DNA of 64,000 nt from Cristatella mucedo (GCA_009760855.2 WPIO01000016.1:4063001-4127000), one strand, 5' to 3'; numbered from the stretch's first letter, positions 22,545 to 34,980 are shown. Translations and numbers: made by a program. The notes: a model not told the origin generated them from the letters alone.

Positions 22545-23152
22545 TACCTCGAATTTTCTCAACTTCCTTGCTGCATTTATTAATAACATCCGAAAATGGC
22601 AGCACATTTTCTTAAATGGAATGATGATAAAACAAACTTATAGTTATAGGCAAACCAAGTGTGATTCAGAAATTGAAAGGTTAGAGCTCAAAATTGGCTC
22701 AGCCAGCATTTCTTCTGTTGAATCTGCACGAAATCTAGGTTCCTGTTCCGAAGTGACATCACTAGACGGTCATATCAGCTCCGAAGTCAAGTATGCCTAC
22801 TTTCAGCTACATATAAGTAACTCACTACCTGCTGGTCTACCGGCCTGTGCAAGTCAGATGCTTACTGTTGGTGCAAAACATTGCACCAAGGCTTGTCTGT
22901 CGTGAGCGTCTCAGTAGCCAGATCGCACCACTTCTTGCCAACGCGAACTGGCTGCCAGTCAAGCAACCTATCGAATTCAAGGTTTTGTCGCTCACTTTTA
23001 GGTCCGTTCATTCTTTTGCTCCAGCCTACTTATCAGGTCTACTCCCCCACCAGGCTAAGCATCGTACCATCCACTTATTGGGATCTAATTGTTTACTTAT
23101 GTCTTATATAAACCTTATATCCTTTGGAGACCGTACCTTTAGTTCGTATGCT
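22545..23152 (+). mobile_element. LINE-A fragment, internally deleted
   Basis: Runs from the segment after YADD (LNSL...) through the C-terminal half. Frameshifts are present, and an internal deletion joins FQLHI to SNSLPAGLPAC near 22,815. It ends in the GDRAF region with no 3' UTR. Confidence 0.85.
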
Positions 23153-23199
23153 AGATTTCGAATCTGAAGATTTCAATTCTGAGAATTCTCAATACCCTT

Positions 23200-23203
<4 letters not shown>

Positions 23204-23276
<73 letters not shown>
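23204..23276. repeat. (TA)n microsatellite
   Basis: TA run directly after the LINE-A fragment. Confidence 0.97.
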
Positions 23277-23280
<4 letters not shown>

Positions 23281-23639
23281 TTCTATATATTTCTATATTA
23301 GAGGATAGGCCGAAACGTTTTCTGCCTTCATGACTAAAGAAATTTTGCACATTCGGGCCACCATAAAGCCCCTTTGATGAAAGCCATTTTTGAATCGCAA
23401 CTGATGAGTTTTCCAAAGAGATTTTCCAAGGTTTTGCATATAGCGTGGCTAACCTAATAAGGCATATTAATAAAAGTAAAAATAGCTCATCTCCAGAAGA
23501 CAATTTACTATCATCTCTGTGTATTCACTGGCAGACAAACTTAGCTCAGCCATAACAGAGAATGCTTCTTCGGTAAGGGGTTTTACCCAAGGCCTTCAGT
23601 TCAGATATGGCTAGAAAAATCCTTGAAAAGCCTTGATTA

Positions 23640-24338
23640 GATATAGAGGTATTTGAAAACTATCACCCAGTTTCCCTTCTTCCTTATTTGTCAACGATTC
23701 TTGGAGAATTGTCGCTAAGCAGCTGGTAGCAAGACTTGAAATGAACAACATTTCTGAAAATTTTTAAATGGAGTTCAAGCGGCAGCACAAAGTTTACAAA
23801 GCCCAGGGATTTGACTGTGTGACTTCTTTTCTCAAAAAGCTTGGATTGCTGCCGGTTGACCAATGGATGCAGAGAAAAGTTCGTAGGCTGACCCACAAAG
23901 CCCGCCACTGCTTGATTCCTTCGTACCTAGCTGAACTGCGGCACCCGTTTCAGCCTCCTTGTTCCCTCATATCCTCAATGGAAAACAAACTAGCTGTTTT
24001 ATGTATCCGCCTAAAGACTGTTAGCGTTTGCTCTTCAGGTCATAGACTGTATCACTTAACAAATTCTTGCGCAACGTCTTCTACTCTCCTGCTACCGACT
24101 ATGGCACGTCTTTTCCAGCCTTCGTCCTGAGCTGCACGCTACTCTCTATCTCAACTGATCTCCTGACCGAGCTTTGCTTCTCGCTTTCTCTGTACTACTT
24201 AAAATTACGTCTGCTGGCTACCTGATGCCTACCGAAAGCGTCTTAGGCTTTGGGTGCGCTATACAAAACTCTCCTGCCTAACACCAGCATAGTTTTCGTG
24301 GCTTTGTGTAGTTAGAGATGGAGATACATTACATTAAT
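23640..24338 (+). mobile_element. LINE-B copy, RT core deleted
   Basis: Opens with an RT-type ENYHPVSLLPYLSTIL segment and MNNIS...FQ. It then jumps to the C-terminal LLPVDQW...THKARHCLIPSYLAELRHP segment, which is typical of CR1/L2-group LINEs. The family B 3' end and an ATTACATTAATG tail follow. The RT palm (no YADD) is missing, so the copy cannot move itself. Confidence 0.75.
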
Positions 24339-24755
24339 GTAAAAAGGTAATTACTTAATTCATTTGCACTGAATAACAGCTTTGAAAAATATGCACGTAT
24401 TTACAAAAAGAATGTCTTGAGAATGTGCCCAAAGTATAAACATGCGCATGTACTTAAAATGTAAACGTGTAAAGTAGTAGTGCCTCAGATGCAGGTCGCC
24501 ATTACAATGGCTTGGTGTCAATCGGAAAATTTCTAAATTTTTTAGAAGTACATTCAAATAATGAAACTAGTTTCTCAAGGAGAGGAGTTTGTACTTTTTA
24601 AAGCGGCCTATCTGGAGATCACCTACTCGTCGTTACCACAGCAGAAATGGATCGAGGTTTTTTACGCAGATTGTACCATCGGTACGTTATGGCAAATATT
24701 GAAACTTGAGCATGCTTCTCTAGTCTTATCACTAGTGTCGAGATATTATTTCCAT
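24240..24755 (+). repeat. diverged duplication, copy 1 (pair at 26,550-27,085)
   Basis: Homology with 26,550-27,085 begins in the LINE-B tail and continues about 400 bases past it. Shared blocks include GGTAATTNCTTAATTC, ATTCAAATAATGAAACTA and TTTCTCAAGGAGAGGA. Retrotransposition of LINE-B alone does not explain this. Confidence 0.8.
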
Positions 24756-24759
24756 ATCT

Positions 24760-25239
24760 GGTTGACCTTCACTAGTTAAGGGAAGCGGCACAAGGTGAGC
24801 AGTGTGTAGAGGCCTGACTCTTGAAATAGCGGCCAATGCAATAGCGACGCCGAGTTCGAAATCCTATAATTGAGGCAGGCAGCAACGCCGAATGGGCAGA
24901 CGCACAGAAAACCGCCAGCAAATTATAGCTATAACAGCAGGCAGCTAACTTATTTTTCACTGATTTCAGCGACCCGCCCGTCGAGTGAGCTACGCTAAAA
25001 GATCTGCTAGGTGTCGTCGAGCGAAGCACACACAATACCTTGGTGACGGGGTACCGCAGCCGCAGACCTCGGTGCCCAGACTCTACCAGTCAGTCAGTGG
25101 TTTCGCGTTCACTGATCTAGTTCTCTCTTTTTGAATTCGGTTCATGTATCTATTGCATTAGTGATGCAACAATGGGTATTCGTATATCTTCAGCCGAGGG
25201 AAGTGCTGGCTACTTGAATGCTTGAAAAGCTGAAGGTCC
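24760..25239. other. unassigned spacer
   Basis: A weak box B-like motif (GAGTTCGAAATCC, near 24,850) suggests possible old tRNA-SINE DNA. Nothing firmer. Confidence 0.35.
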
Positions 25240-25432
25240 TGAAACCACCTCGACTGCTCTCCTGACTGCTATGCTTCCCACTTTCTCTTTGCTGCGTGAG
25301 ACGAAGTCTGTTGGCTTCCGAATGCTTGTACCGAAAGCCGCCTAGGCTGTGAGTGCGCTACAAAACTCTACTGCGTAACACCCATATAGTCTTTATGGCT
25401 TTGTGGAGTTACAGACGGAGGTACATTAATTA
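25240..25432 (+). mobile_element. LINE-B 3' end
   Basis: Contains CTGCTATGCTTCCCACTTTC and GCGTGAGACGAAGTCTGTTG, then the family B tail and a short ATTAATT end. Confidence 0.8.
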
Positions 25433-26549
25433 AACTAAAGGGCTTTCAATTATTTGATGGCTTTCTGACCGTCGTTCAGGCCGTCTGGCTGGTTGGCTGG
25501 CTGCAATTAAAAAGCATACAAGCCGGCTACAGCGATAGCTGTACACAATGCGTTAAGAATTCTTGGTATTAACACATGCTGGAGCCTTGCGAGGTTGTGA
25601 GCCCAAACTTTGAGGCCTACTAAAGTTGGTTGCGTAATCATCCTGCCTGGCTGATGTGGTTGATTGCTCACAAGAGTGCAGTTAAACATCGGCATACTTG
25701 GTCGGCTAGATTTCTGCTTCATAGATATTATTATAATCGGCTTTTGAATGATGATGACGGTGATGAGAATCCTGTAATATAATAAGACTCGCATGCAGAC
25801 TGTCAGCGTGCTGTGCTTTGGGGCTTCGAGTCAGCAAGTCAGTCACGCTCGGGTAAGTGCTGTGAGAATTTAGTCACTAATATGTGGCTGCTTTGTAACA
25901 TAGCGATCTACGTGAGGACATTGACCTGCTGTATTAAGGTGTGCTTGCTCTTCATTGCTGTAATTTCTTCTAATCGTCGTCAGCATATATGTGTACACAT
26001 CGTTCCTTACGCGGCAACTTGTCCACCGTGTTTTGTCCTACCACTTTAAATGTATTTGTAACGCATTAGCAGGAGCTAGCACCGTTACACGGGCTCTGTT
26101 TTCTAGTTTAATGAGCCCGATGTTGATTCTACTGAAGATCGTTTTCGCTAGAAACAATTCTTCCTGTTTTTCAATCCTTAGCTGGGCTCAAAATTAATGG
26201 CTGCAGCTAGGCCGCAGTTTTGACCGGATTTATCTGCAACAGAAACGCTCGTCAAAGGCGTGTCCCTGACTTCGTTTGCTACAGCTCTCTCACCGCTCGG
26301 GTAAAAAAATGAATGCACTTTTCCGGTTTTCAGGAAACTCGAGCAGCCAATCTAATCCACTCTTATCAGCAGAATCTAATCAGCTCTTAGCTAAATAATG
26401 GCTCAAGACCCTTCAAAATTGTAAACGCGGTCGCAATTTTAGCGAACCCATTTTCTGCTGCACAAGACGAGCCCATTTTACAGTGACTAGCCTTTACACG
26501 GTGACACGATATGGTCAGCAGTGAAAATGATGGCTGCTAGGCGAGAAGC
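25433..26549. other. unassigned spacer
   Basis: Short frames only. Nothing recognised. Confidence 0.5.
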
Positions 26550-27085
26550 TACACGAGCTTTGAGTGTGCTGTAAAAAGGCTCTCCCGCATAACACCCGCA
26601 CAGCTTATGTTGCTTGATATAGTTACTGACGGAGATAGCTTACATCCATCTAAAAAGGTAATTTCTTAATTCCTTCGCACTGAACAATAGCTTGTGAAAT
26701 ATGTTTTTATTTACAAAAGGAATGTCGAAGTGCCCAGAATATTCACACGCTCACATTTAAGATGCCAACGTCTAAAGTAATTCCTTAAACTATTCTTTAA
26801 ATTGTTAAAACCTCAAAAGCAGGTCGGCATTGCAATTGCTTGGTGCAACTCGGAGAGCTTCTAGAATTTTTAGAAGCACATTCAAATAATGAAACTAATT
26901 TCTCAAGGAGAGGAATGGCTACTTAGTGGAGTAAACTATCTCTAGATTGACCTTTGGTTTCCCTGTAAGGAGGCACAACTTGAGGTTATATACGAAGACG
27001 TAACCGTTGACACGTTGTGGCTAATTCTGAAACGCTGGCATTCTACTATAGCACTCTAGCCCGATCGCTAGGGCCGAGATATTAT
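26550..27085 (+). repeat. diverged duplication, copy 2, with LINE-B tail
   Basis: Partner of 24,240-24,755. It starts with a degraded LINE-B tail (GTTACTGACGGAGATAGCTT) and stays homologous to the GAGATATTAT block. Small insertions account for the length difference. Confidence 0.8.
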
Positions 27086-27617
27086 CCATCCCGCGGGCTG
27101 CGAAGTATTTACGCCAAGCCTATCGGCAGATGCCTGCCGCACGCCACGAGGTATTCTTCTCGAGCTCGGTTTTCCCCGCGCTGCCGTAAATGCAGGAGGC
27201 ACAATGTTCTGAGCGCGGATTGGCCTCAGCTCAAGCTGCTGGCCGTGGCCTCGACATGTGACCATGACCTTGACATGTGACCATGACCTGTCCGGGGTCA
27301 TTGGCTGTCGAACGTGCAGCTCAGCCGAGCCGTTTTTGTTACTGCGTCGGTCACTCGCAAAATGTGTAGCTCTAAAGGCTCCGATGAGTTCATGGATTGC
27401 CACCTAGAAATGCTTTTGAGCAATTCATAACGCGCCAGGGGTGATGCGTGATTAGACCCGCACCCACCCCCGTCTGATGAGAGAGGTAATTTTTCAAGCT
27501 CGCATTGACTGTTACACTAACCTGTTCGAAACTTTGCCTCTTCGCACACCATCAAACCATTGAAAAAAAGACACTAACCTAATCTAATTGATAATCTGAT
27601 CATAATAATAAAGTATT

Positions 27618-27674
<57 letters not shown>

Positions 27675-29909
27675 CATATATCTTGATATACAGTCTCGAA
27701 TATTTGAGTCAATCGGCTCAGTCAATCGGTGCATGGAATTTGCATTCTTACTATTTATAAAATTCGCATTCTTGTTACTCACGAAATTAACAGCTCCAAA
27801 ATTAGCAGCAGATGAAATTATTATCTGAAACGGAATGGTATGTGCATCGCGGAAGACTATTAAATACATTTGATGGTATTTTTGATGTTTGTATAACCCT
27901 AAATGTGCAGTTATAAATATACTGACTGCGACAGCATATTGCAGATTAAAACCTCAGTAGTATTCTTTTCGAGATTAACATCTCCTGGCGTGACAAAACT
28001 CGAAGAACCACCTGATGTTGTTTCACTTAATGCGGTTATTTGAGGGCACGATGATCAAGTTTAGAAAACTGACTCTTAGTAGCTCCAACTTTCTCTGGCA
28101 TTGCAAGATTTTGGCACAAACTGAATATTTCGCTTCCGATCGGGGATGAGAGTCACACTGGGCTCATCTGATTTCTTTGTCTTAGCTGATTTTTATACTT
28201 TACAATCTTCAGAACACACGAAAATGTTCAGCCCTAGCAGTTTTGAATTATGCAGTAAAGCTGGAAAGCGCTTTCGCTGTTGTCTCAAAGCTTTCGGTTT
28301 CGCCACGCTTTATTTGGTAATTTACATCCTAGCTTCTGGCTCACTTATAAGAAGTAACCATTTGGATAAGCGTCGTTGGCGTCGATGTTTTCTGGTAGTC
28401 ATTGCATACAGACATAAATATATTGCAGTCTTTTTATTTTTGTAGAGTGTATTTTCGTGAGCTCATTCTTTAGGGTTCTTATTTAATGTATCGATCATCC
28501 GGACCAGGCTGAATGCCCCGGCTCGTATGGTATACTCAACTTTACGCCATAAAAAAATGCGTAGCAGAGCAAATTAATTTTAAAGCACGATTTTAACTGT
28601 GTGTCGATGTTTTTATAATCCTGTTAGTCATCTCATTTAAAATTTAAATATTTCTCAGCGTGTTAACAGTTGTGGCTTATGGAGTAGATCTATTAATCCG
28701 TCATCTCTCTTTCAACATATCAATTTCAACGCTAAGCCCTAATATTTCTCGACGAGCACCATTTTGGCATCAACATTTTCCTCCGAGGAACCTGCCAGCG
28801 GCCAGTCTGTCACCAGATGTCGCTCATCTCTACTGAGCGGCGGCGGCTCGATCGACCGCTCTGGTGAAAGCGCGAGCGGCAGTGCGTCAGTTTTAAGGGT
28901 TAACATCGAGTCAGGGTTAAGCGGCTGGGTTGTCCCGTGGCAAGGAGAGCGAGGAAACTTTATGAAATTCCCATTCGCTGAGACCCGTCGCGAATGACAG
29001 CCACTGGAAGCTTCTGACGAAGTTCAGGCGGTTGCCGTACTTCAGGGGGGGGGGGAGAACGCTCGACAATAGCTTGTCACCGAGGAAGGTATCTTTGAGG
29101 TTCGCAGAATGTTCCAGAGGAAGAGAAGAATTATGCTCGCTCTCGTCACGAAGCAGCTCATTAGGCTCCGTGCTCGCAGCTCATTAGGCGAACACTCCGT
29201 ACAAACCCGAGAGAAAACTATATTTCAAAAAGTATTCACTCAAGTTCTGGGTGACTCCTGCTGCGGCGAACAGGCATACAGTGTTGCTGCAGATGAACCG
29301 ATAATCTAGCCGACCCGATTAAGATGGGAAAATGTTGCTTACGCTTTATCTGATTAGTTCTTTTCACGCTTTAATCTAGCAAGTTTTACTGCTTAAGCCT
29401 AGATTTTAGACACTCAGTATTGGAATTGGTAAGACCAAGGTCTCTTAAAATTTTTTTAAGGACTTGCTGGTGAGAAAAGTATGGCCCTCTCTCACCGGAA
29501 GGTAGCATCTGTGAAATTGACGTCGAGATATGCAATGTATTCTTCACAGTAGCTATCCATCGAGGTGCAGCTGCTCGCATAAAAATAAAAGGAAATGGGC
29601 CAGAATGTTCCTCTGGGTAGTAAAACGGGGGTGATGGATGAAAGGATAGGTGAATAAATAATAGGTGCTTTTTCCAGTCAGACAGTTGTGGGAGGATTCG
29701 CCATGCAGCATCAGTATTGCATTGGGCGATCATGCACTCGGTCTCCGCCGCACAAAATGCTTGGGATATAAAACTTCGTAGGAGTGTTTTTACTCTCCCC
29801 CTTTACAAGCCTTACACAAGTCAAAACTGTATACGCTATAAAACGATAAATCGTAATTACCTAATAGTTTGCAAGAAATGCCGTTAAGCATGTAACAATC
29901 GTTCACCAC
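27086..29909. other. unassigned region with (TA)n
   Basis: Holds a 19-bp tandem duplication (GACATGTGACCATGACCTT type, 27,253-27,290), a (TA)n tract at about 27,620-27,668 and a G10 run near 29,045. Open frames at 28,764-28,997 (plus) and 29,386-29,733 (minus) show no recognised domains. Confidence 0.45.
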
Positions 29910-29912
29910 CAT

Positions 29913-30390
29913 ACCATTAAGATTTCTCTTTTGACGTTTTCGTTTGCGAAATGAAGTGCAGAAGTGACTTGCATGATCCCAGTGACAGCGCCAAAGTAAA
30001 GTCTCTAAAGCCTTCGCACATCTTAACAGACGCGCACTTTTCCCTTTTAACCTTAGTAAATTTTCCATGCTAGTGGCAAATGCCATTAGGATTTCTCTTT
30101 TGACGTTTTCGTTTGCGAAATGAAGTGCAGAAGTGACTTGCGTGATCCCAGTGACAGCGCCAAAGTAAAGTCTCTAAAGCCTTCGCACATCTTAACAGAC
30201 GCGCACTTTTCCCTTTTAACCTTAGTAAGTTTTCCATGCTAGTGGCAAATGCCATTAAGATTTCTCTTTTGACGTTTTCGTTTGCGAAATGAAGTGCAGA
30301 AGTGACTTGCGTGATCCCAGTGACAGCGCCAAAGTAAAGTCTCTAAAGCCTTCGCACATCTTAGCCTACGCGCACTTTTTCCATGCTAGT
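29913..30390. repeat. 169-bp tandem repeat, about 2.8 copies
   Basis: The block GATTTCTCTTTTGACG begins at 29,921, 30,090 and 30,259, an exact 169-base period with few differences. The last unit lacks part of its end. On the minus strand each full unit carries the same open frame (MAFATSMENLLRLKGKSARL...), which starts in one unit and reads into the next in a shifted frame because 169 is not a multiple of 3. Confidence 0.95.
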
Positions 30391-31209
30391 GCTGCAATGG
30401 CGGCTGCTCTGCGGTGGCCTTGACCTCTTGACGCCATGTCAATCAAGAAGCAGCTTTTCACTCTTCTCTTACTTCTTCGCCATAACGAAAGTTAAAATAT
30501 TCATAACAGTCAGTGGTGCTTAAAATAGTTTTTGGACGCTACTTGAATTTTGTAGCTTCTGAGCAAGTCAGCTAGTAGCGGCTCAAGGCATATTATGTGC
30601 GAGAACCCGACGTCCGCAACTGGTGTTAAAGCAAAACCGGAAAAATTCAAATATAGTTTCCCTGAACACTGCGGTGACATTTTTTGGAGCAATATTCATC
30701 TTTCTATTTCTATTTTTTTTAAAACGTATTTACTTATATAGACCAAAGGGGTTATAAAAGTACTCGTTTTGCTCAAGCGCCCTAATAAATTGATATTTGT
30801 GCCCCTGTGTAACCATTGTGTCGTAGCTCTCGTAAGTTGAATTAATTAATTCTTCGGTATTGAAACTAATCTCTTTAACTAAAATCTTCAGCTTTGATAA
30901 AATTGTGCTGACGTTTTTGTAGCACAATTGGAAAAAATGGTTTTGCAGAAATTTAAACTTCCGCACGACTTTCCAATAGTTCTTGTCGGTCTACGTAGAC
31001 TTCGACTTAATATTGGATTCAGTGGTTTCTCCCGAATAGAATATGAAACAGGGTGCATTTCAAGAGCAGGAATTAAAAAGACTTTACCCTTGGGAATACA
31101 GGTAACTATGTTCAACTCAACGTCACTTTTTACTGACGTCACGGCAACCCCTGACATAACATTAAAAATCCCTAAACACTTTTTTATTCCAGAATTTTGT
31201 TTGGTTTGT
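30391..31209. other. unassigned; minus-strand frames
   Basis: Two overlapping minus-strand frames (30,888-31,157 and 30,730-30,966) could be one coding stretch broken by a frameshift. No family is recognised. Confidence 0.3.
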
Positions 31210-31436
31210 GTGATTCATTCTTTTTATGCTTTGTGCGTGCTGACACTGTGTCTGCTAATACTAGCCATATCTACATGCTGACCTATGCATGTCACATCTA
31301 ACAATGCTACGCAATGAAATTGTGAATGTCACCACTAATCATGCTGTCACGCTTTTTTTACGGCATCCGTAAAGTGCCCAGAAAGAGATTCAGTTCTCTG
31401 AGGGTGCTTTGAAACTGCATTATTATTATTATTATT
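31210..31436 (+). mobile_element. LINE-A 3' UTR and tail
   Basis: Plus strand: GCGTGCTGACACTGTG, then TAAAGTGCCCAGAAAGAG...GAGGGTGCTTTG, then (ATT)n. Diverged. Confidence 0.75.
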
Positions 31437-32350
31437 GCTATTACTATAATTATTTTTACACGATCGGCGTCTTCCAAAATGATGTCATTAATTACATCAC
31501 CGCAGGCTCCGTTGAAGTATTACGATCAGCATCGTATTTCAGAGCCTGATAAAAAATTCTGCTTCCTGACATGAAAGCCATTCGGTTTCATCTCTTCGTT
31601 AGTGTGACCCTTTGTGACCTTTTGCTCGTTATGCGCCAACGTCAATGTCAGGAATGCTACAATCAGATCTTTCCCCTCTCCGAAGTGACTGCAGAGAGCT
31701 GATATTCTCGGAGGCTACGCCATTAGGGAGCACAACCCGTGAATAAGACCACCTCCCGGCACACCAGCTAGCAGCTTCACTGACATGCAGCGTCACACGC
31801 CAGCGGAAGTCGAAGCTAGCGCTTCGACTTCCGCTGCCGCTGCGCACTTCAGCTCTGAACAGGCTTTCAGGTTATTTGACATTCGACACTTTTTGGTGTC
31901 TCTGACAACTTATAGATCATTTCGTAGTTACGAGCATAAACCCTTAGAACAACACAACAAATGACAGCCAACTACTAAAGAATTGCTCCCGGTAGGGATT
32001 GGTAGTACCCGAAACACTCAAGGTCGGCCAGATATACCGTGCAACAGTATGATCTGTTACTTTCCATTGCGTAAGCAGGAGTCATGAAAGTCTTGATTTG
32101 TTCGTTCTATTTTTGATAGCAATAAAACTGCAATGGCCGTACCGCTTCCGGCTTGCTTGAGCGTCATTTCTTGCCAAAAACATTACGCAATTTCGTAATC
32201 TGGATTTACAACTACAGCATGCCTTCTCCAAGTTAAAATTTATCGTTTATTAGTGAATTCGACTATAGATGGTTATTATTCACTGGAACGATTTGAACAT
32301 GACCATGGCAGCCTTTGCATCAAAATTCAAACCTAGAAAGTGACAAGAAT
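31437..32350. other. spacer with a 16-bp inverted repeat
   Basis: cagcggaagtcgaagc (31,801-31,816) is followed by tagc and its exact complement (31,821-31,836). Nothing else definable. Confidence 0.6.
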
Positions 32351-32420
32351 GACATTTGACATTTGTTATAGCGCCCTCACAGAACTCAATCTCTCTTTAT
32401 CGGCACTTTATATATGCAGG
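32351..32420 (-). mobile_element. LINE-A tail fragment
   Basis: Minus-strand hairpin remnant (AAGTGCCGATAAAGAGAGAT...GGGCGCTATAAC). Confidence 0.6.
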
Positions 32421-32739
32421 TCTAATTGGGTTTTCAGAAGTTCCTCTGACAACCTGAGATTCACCTGCCATCATGGAAAACTCAGTTTTAAATTACAATG
32501 CCAGTCTCAGTGGCCACTTACCTAGTGAGTGAGCCTAGCCAGTGAGCGTTGAGGAACTCAAATCTTGCTTGAGGTTTCATCCTTTTTTTTATCCTATCAT
32601 AAACTTAGCGTTGCGTTTGACAGCTCCAAACTCTTTCGCTACCTTGTCATTCTCTTTTGGCCGTAGAAGTTTTAGTGTGATATTTCTGTTGAACTTCTGC
32701 TGTGCGGCCTGTCTTCCTCTGTTGCTTGTTTTTCTCGTT

Positions 32740-32790
32740 AATAATAATAATAATAATAATAATGCACCTAATAAAGCGCCCTCAGGCATG
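32740..32790 (-). mobile_element. LINE-A tail fragment
   Basis: Minus-strand (ATT)n tail joined to the GGGCGCTTTATTAGGTGC end of family A. Only the last ~50 bases remain. Confidence 0.65.
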
Positions 32791-34079
32791 CTTAAGTTGC
32801 TGCCGGCGCAGAATAGGAAAACGTTTGCTAACAGTCAAGGAAACGACAATAAATATGCTGTTCGTGTGCGTGTATTTTGTGTGAAGCTGCCCTAGCACGA
32901 CTCTTCGTGACCTTTCTTATCTGGTCAGAATTGAAAGCCACAGACATCTGCAGCGTCTCTTCTACTGCAGCGAATGCAATGAATCCGAGTTTTACGGAAA
33001 AACCGGGCAACTAGTTCGGGCCGATAAACCTGTCTCAGCCACCTGTAGATATAACTCTATTGCCGGTCCAGGTGGGCTCTAGTAAGATGATTGGCTGGGC
33101 AACTGCAATAACACTAAACAAGGATCGTCAAAAAGATTTTTAAAAAGCATTACGCAAATATCCAATTATTATTTTTTTTATTTAATTTAAGTCTATCCGT
33201 GGAACGGATACAATTTCGAGCCTGGCCGCTTCCTGTTATTGCATCCGCTCTGAAATGGCTTTAATTTTCCATTTAAAATCCATCTGCGACATTCCGCGCG
33301 TTGGCGCGTATTTCCCCGCGAATTATTGCCTATAGACTGCACCGTTCAATTAGACGAATCCTGGAGTAGGGAGAGATGGCTAGCCGGTTTCACTCGCGGC
33401 TGGTCACATTCGGGGGACGACTCGCGGCTGGTCTATATGCCAAGATTGCGAAGGGAACTAACGTAATTAGGTCACTAAACTCAAGGTCACCCATTCAATG
33501 CTAATGTTAGGCTACTCATTTTTGTTTCTTATACTTCGGTTCATTTGTGCTTGGGTACTCTCTTAGTAGTTGTTAGGCCGTCCGGTCTTAAGCGTACTTC
33601 TTAGCGGGTTCGCAAAATACGTTTTTAAGTTGCCATTTCTTTTTAAAATGCAATGCTCACAAAATTAAATGCCTCGTTGACAGTTGTCGCTATGTTTACT
33701 AAACTGAAGTTAAATTTATGTTGGAGGGCTGCTTGCGCTTGCGTCATTCAGGCGACAGGGATTACCTTCACGTGCATTCTTTTTTGACACGGTCAGACGT
33801 ACATCTGTATGTCGCCTGGGTTCGGAGCGATCAATCTTAGCGTAGGTCTGCCGCTCAGCGAGTCAATGCAGACAGATTGCGATCTTACGCGATACGCGTT
33901 TTTTGAAAAGGTCCAAAGCTAGTCAAGTGAAGCTAGTCAAATCCGGCAAGTCAAGCTAGCTAAAAAAATGTCTGTCCATGAGTGAGTAGCAAGAGTCGTC
34001 GGCGTCGCGCGCGTCGCGCGCGTCACTGGCCTTGTCGTATTATACGCGATTATCATACCAAGGTACAACTACGAGGATC
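32791..34079. other. unassigned spacer
   Basis: A CGCGCGTCGCGCGCG stretch near 34,005-34,022 and a short AGCTAGTCAA repeat near 33,920-33,960. No gene recognised. Confidence 0.5.
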
Positions 34080-34380
34080 TTCGTGTGTCAACAGGCTCAT
34101 TCTATTTACCTGGCCTGCATACCTAAAGTAGCTCTTATAGAGTCTTTCTCATCTTGCCATCTTCGCTCCTGGCCGAGTCTTCTGCTACGCAGTAACCAAT
34201 ATCGAATCTGTGGCGACCGTGCCTTTGTTTCGTATGTTACCAAAGCCTGAAACTCACTCTTTAAAAATGACGCTACATTATCCAAGTAAAGACATTTTAA
34301 AAGAAGTCGTAGATCTCTTTCTACTCACAATATTTTCTCGGTCCGTGTGACCCACCCTTTATGTGCTTACTCATGCTTAA
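34080..34380 (+). mobile_element. degraded LINE C-terminal fragment
   Basis: A CGDRAFVSYVTKA-type frame matches the C-terminal region of family A (GDRAFSSYAPTAWNS), followed by AAAGAAGTCGTAGATC and a decayed 3' UTR start. Confidence 0.5.
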
Positions 34381-34811
34381 ATTGAGCAAGCTAGCAAAAA
34401 CAATTTGACACTCTTCCTTTCCAACATTCAATTTCCTAAAAGCCAATTTTCATATTCACTGTGCTATAATAATTTTTAATATATTTGATATAATTATTGT
34501 AAAAATCTGTAATTATAAACGTTTTAATCTAAATACAATTGGAAGTTTCGTTTGGTATTCGCAAAATCTAAGCTTCTGGAAGTAAACTTATGACTTCCAC
34601 TTACCTCCGAAGTCAAGTCAAAGATGCTGATTTTCTTTCGCTAAATGCATTTAGTTTTTTGCCTAGCGAATCATGGTAAGCTACATAGAAGACCTGAATG
34701 ACCCGACAAGAACTGCGGCAGATGTGATTGAACATAGAATCAGTGGCTTTGAATTTTTTAACCATGAAGGGTGAGTTAACCACGATTTTGTGCCGCGCCT
34801 GAAGTTAGCGC

Positions 34812-34980
34812 TGATGAGCCACGATGACTCACTAAGTAAAGCAGTTGCTTTTTGCGACCTCTGTCCAGAGGTCGTGGGTTCGAATCCTGCGGTGGGCGAA
34901 CCTTAACCACGGCTGCAAGCGATGGTGATAGCCGTAAAGGCTCTTCTGTCGCTTTTCTAAAGCGGCCGCTGAGCCGGCTT
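34812..34980 (+). mobile_element. tRNA-derived SINE copy 2
   Basis: Plus strand: tRNA-like head with a degenerate box A (tgactcactaagtaaagcag) and a perfect box B (GGTTCGAATCC), then TGCGGTGGGCGA, then a GCTGCAAGCGATGGTGATAG body and GGCTCTTCTGTCGCTTT end. It is not a functional tRNA gene: no acceptor stem pairing, and it is followed by the shared SINE body. Confidence 0.8.

Noticed and set aside
34840-34911. Possible tRNA gene (perfect GGTTCGAATCC box)
   Set aside because: No acceptor-stem pairing or clear anticodon arm. The sequence continues into a SINE body found in three other copies.
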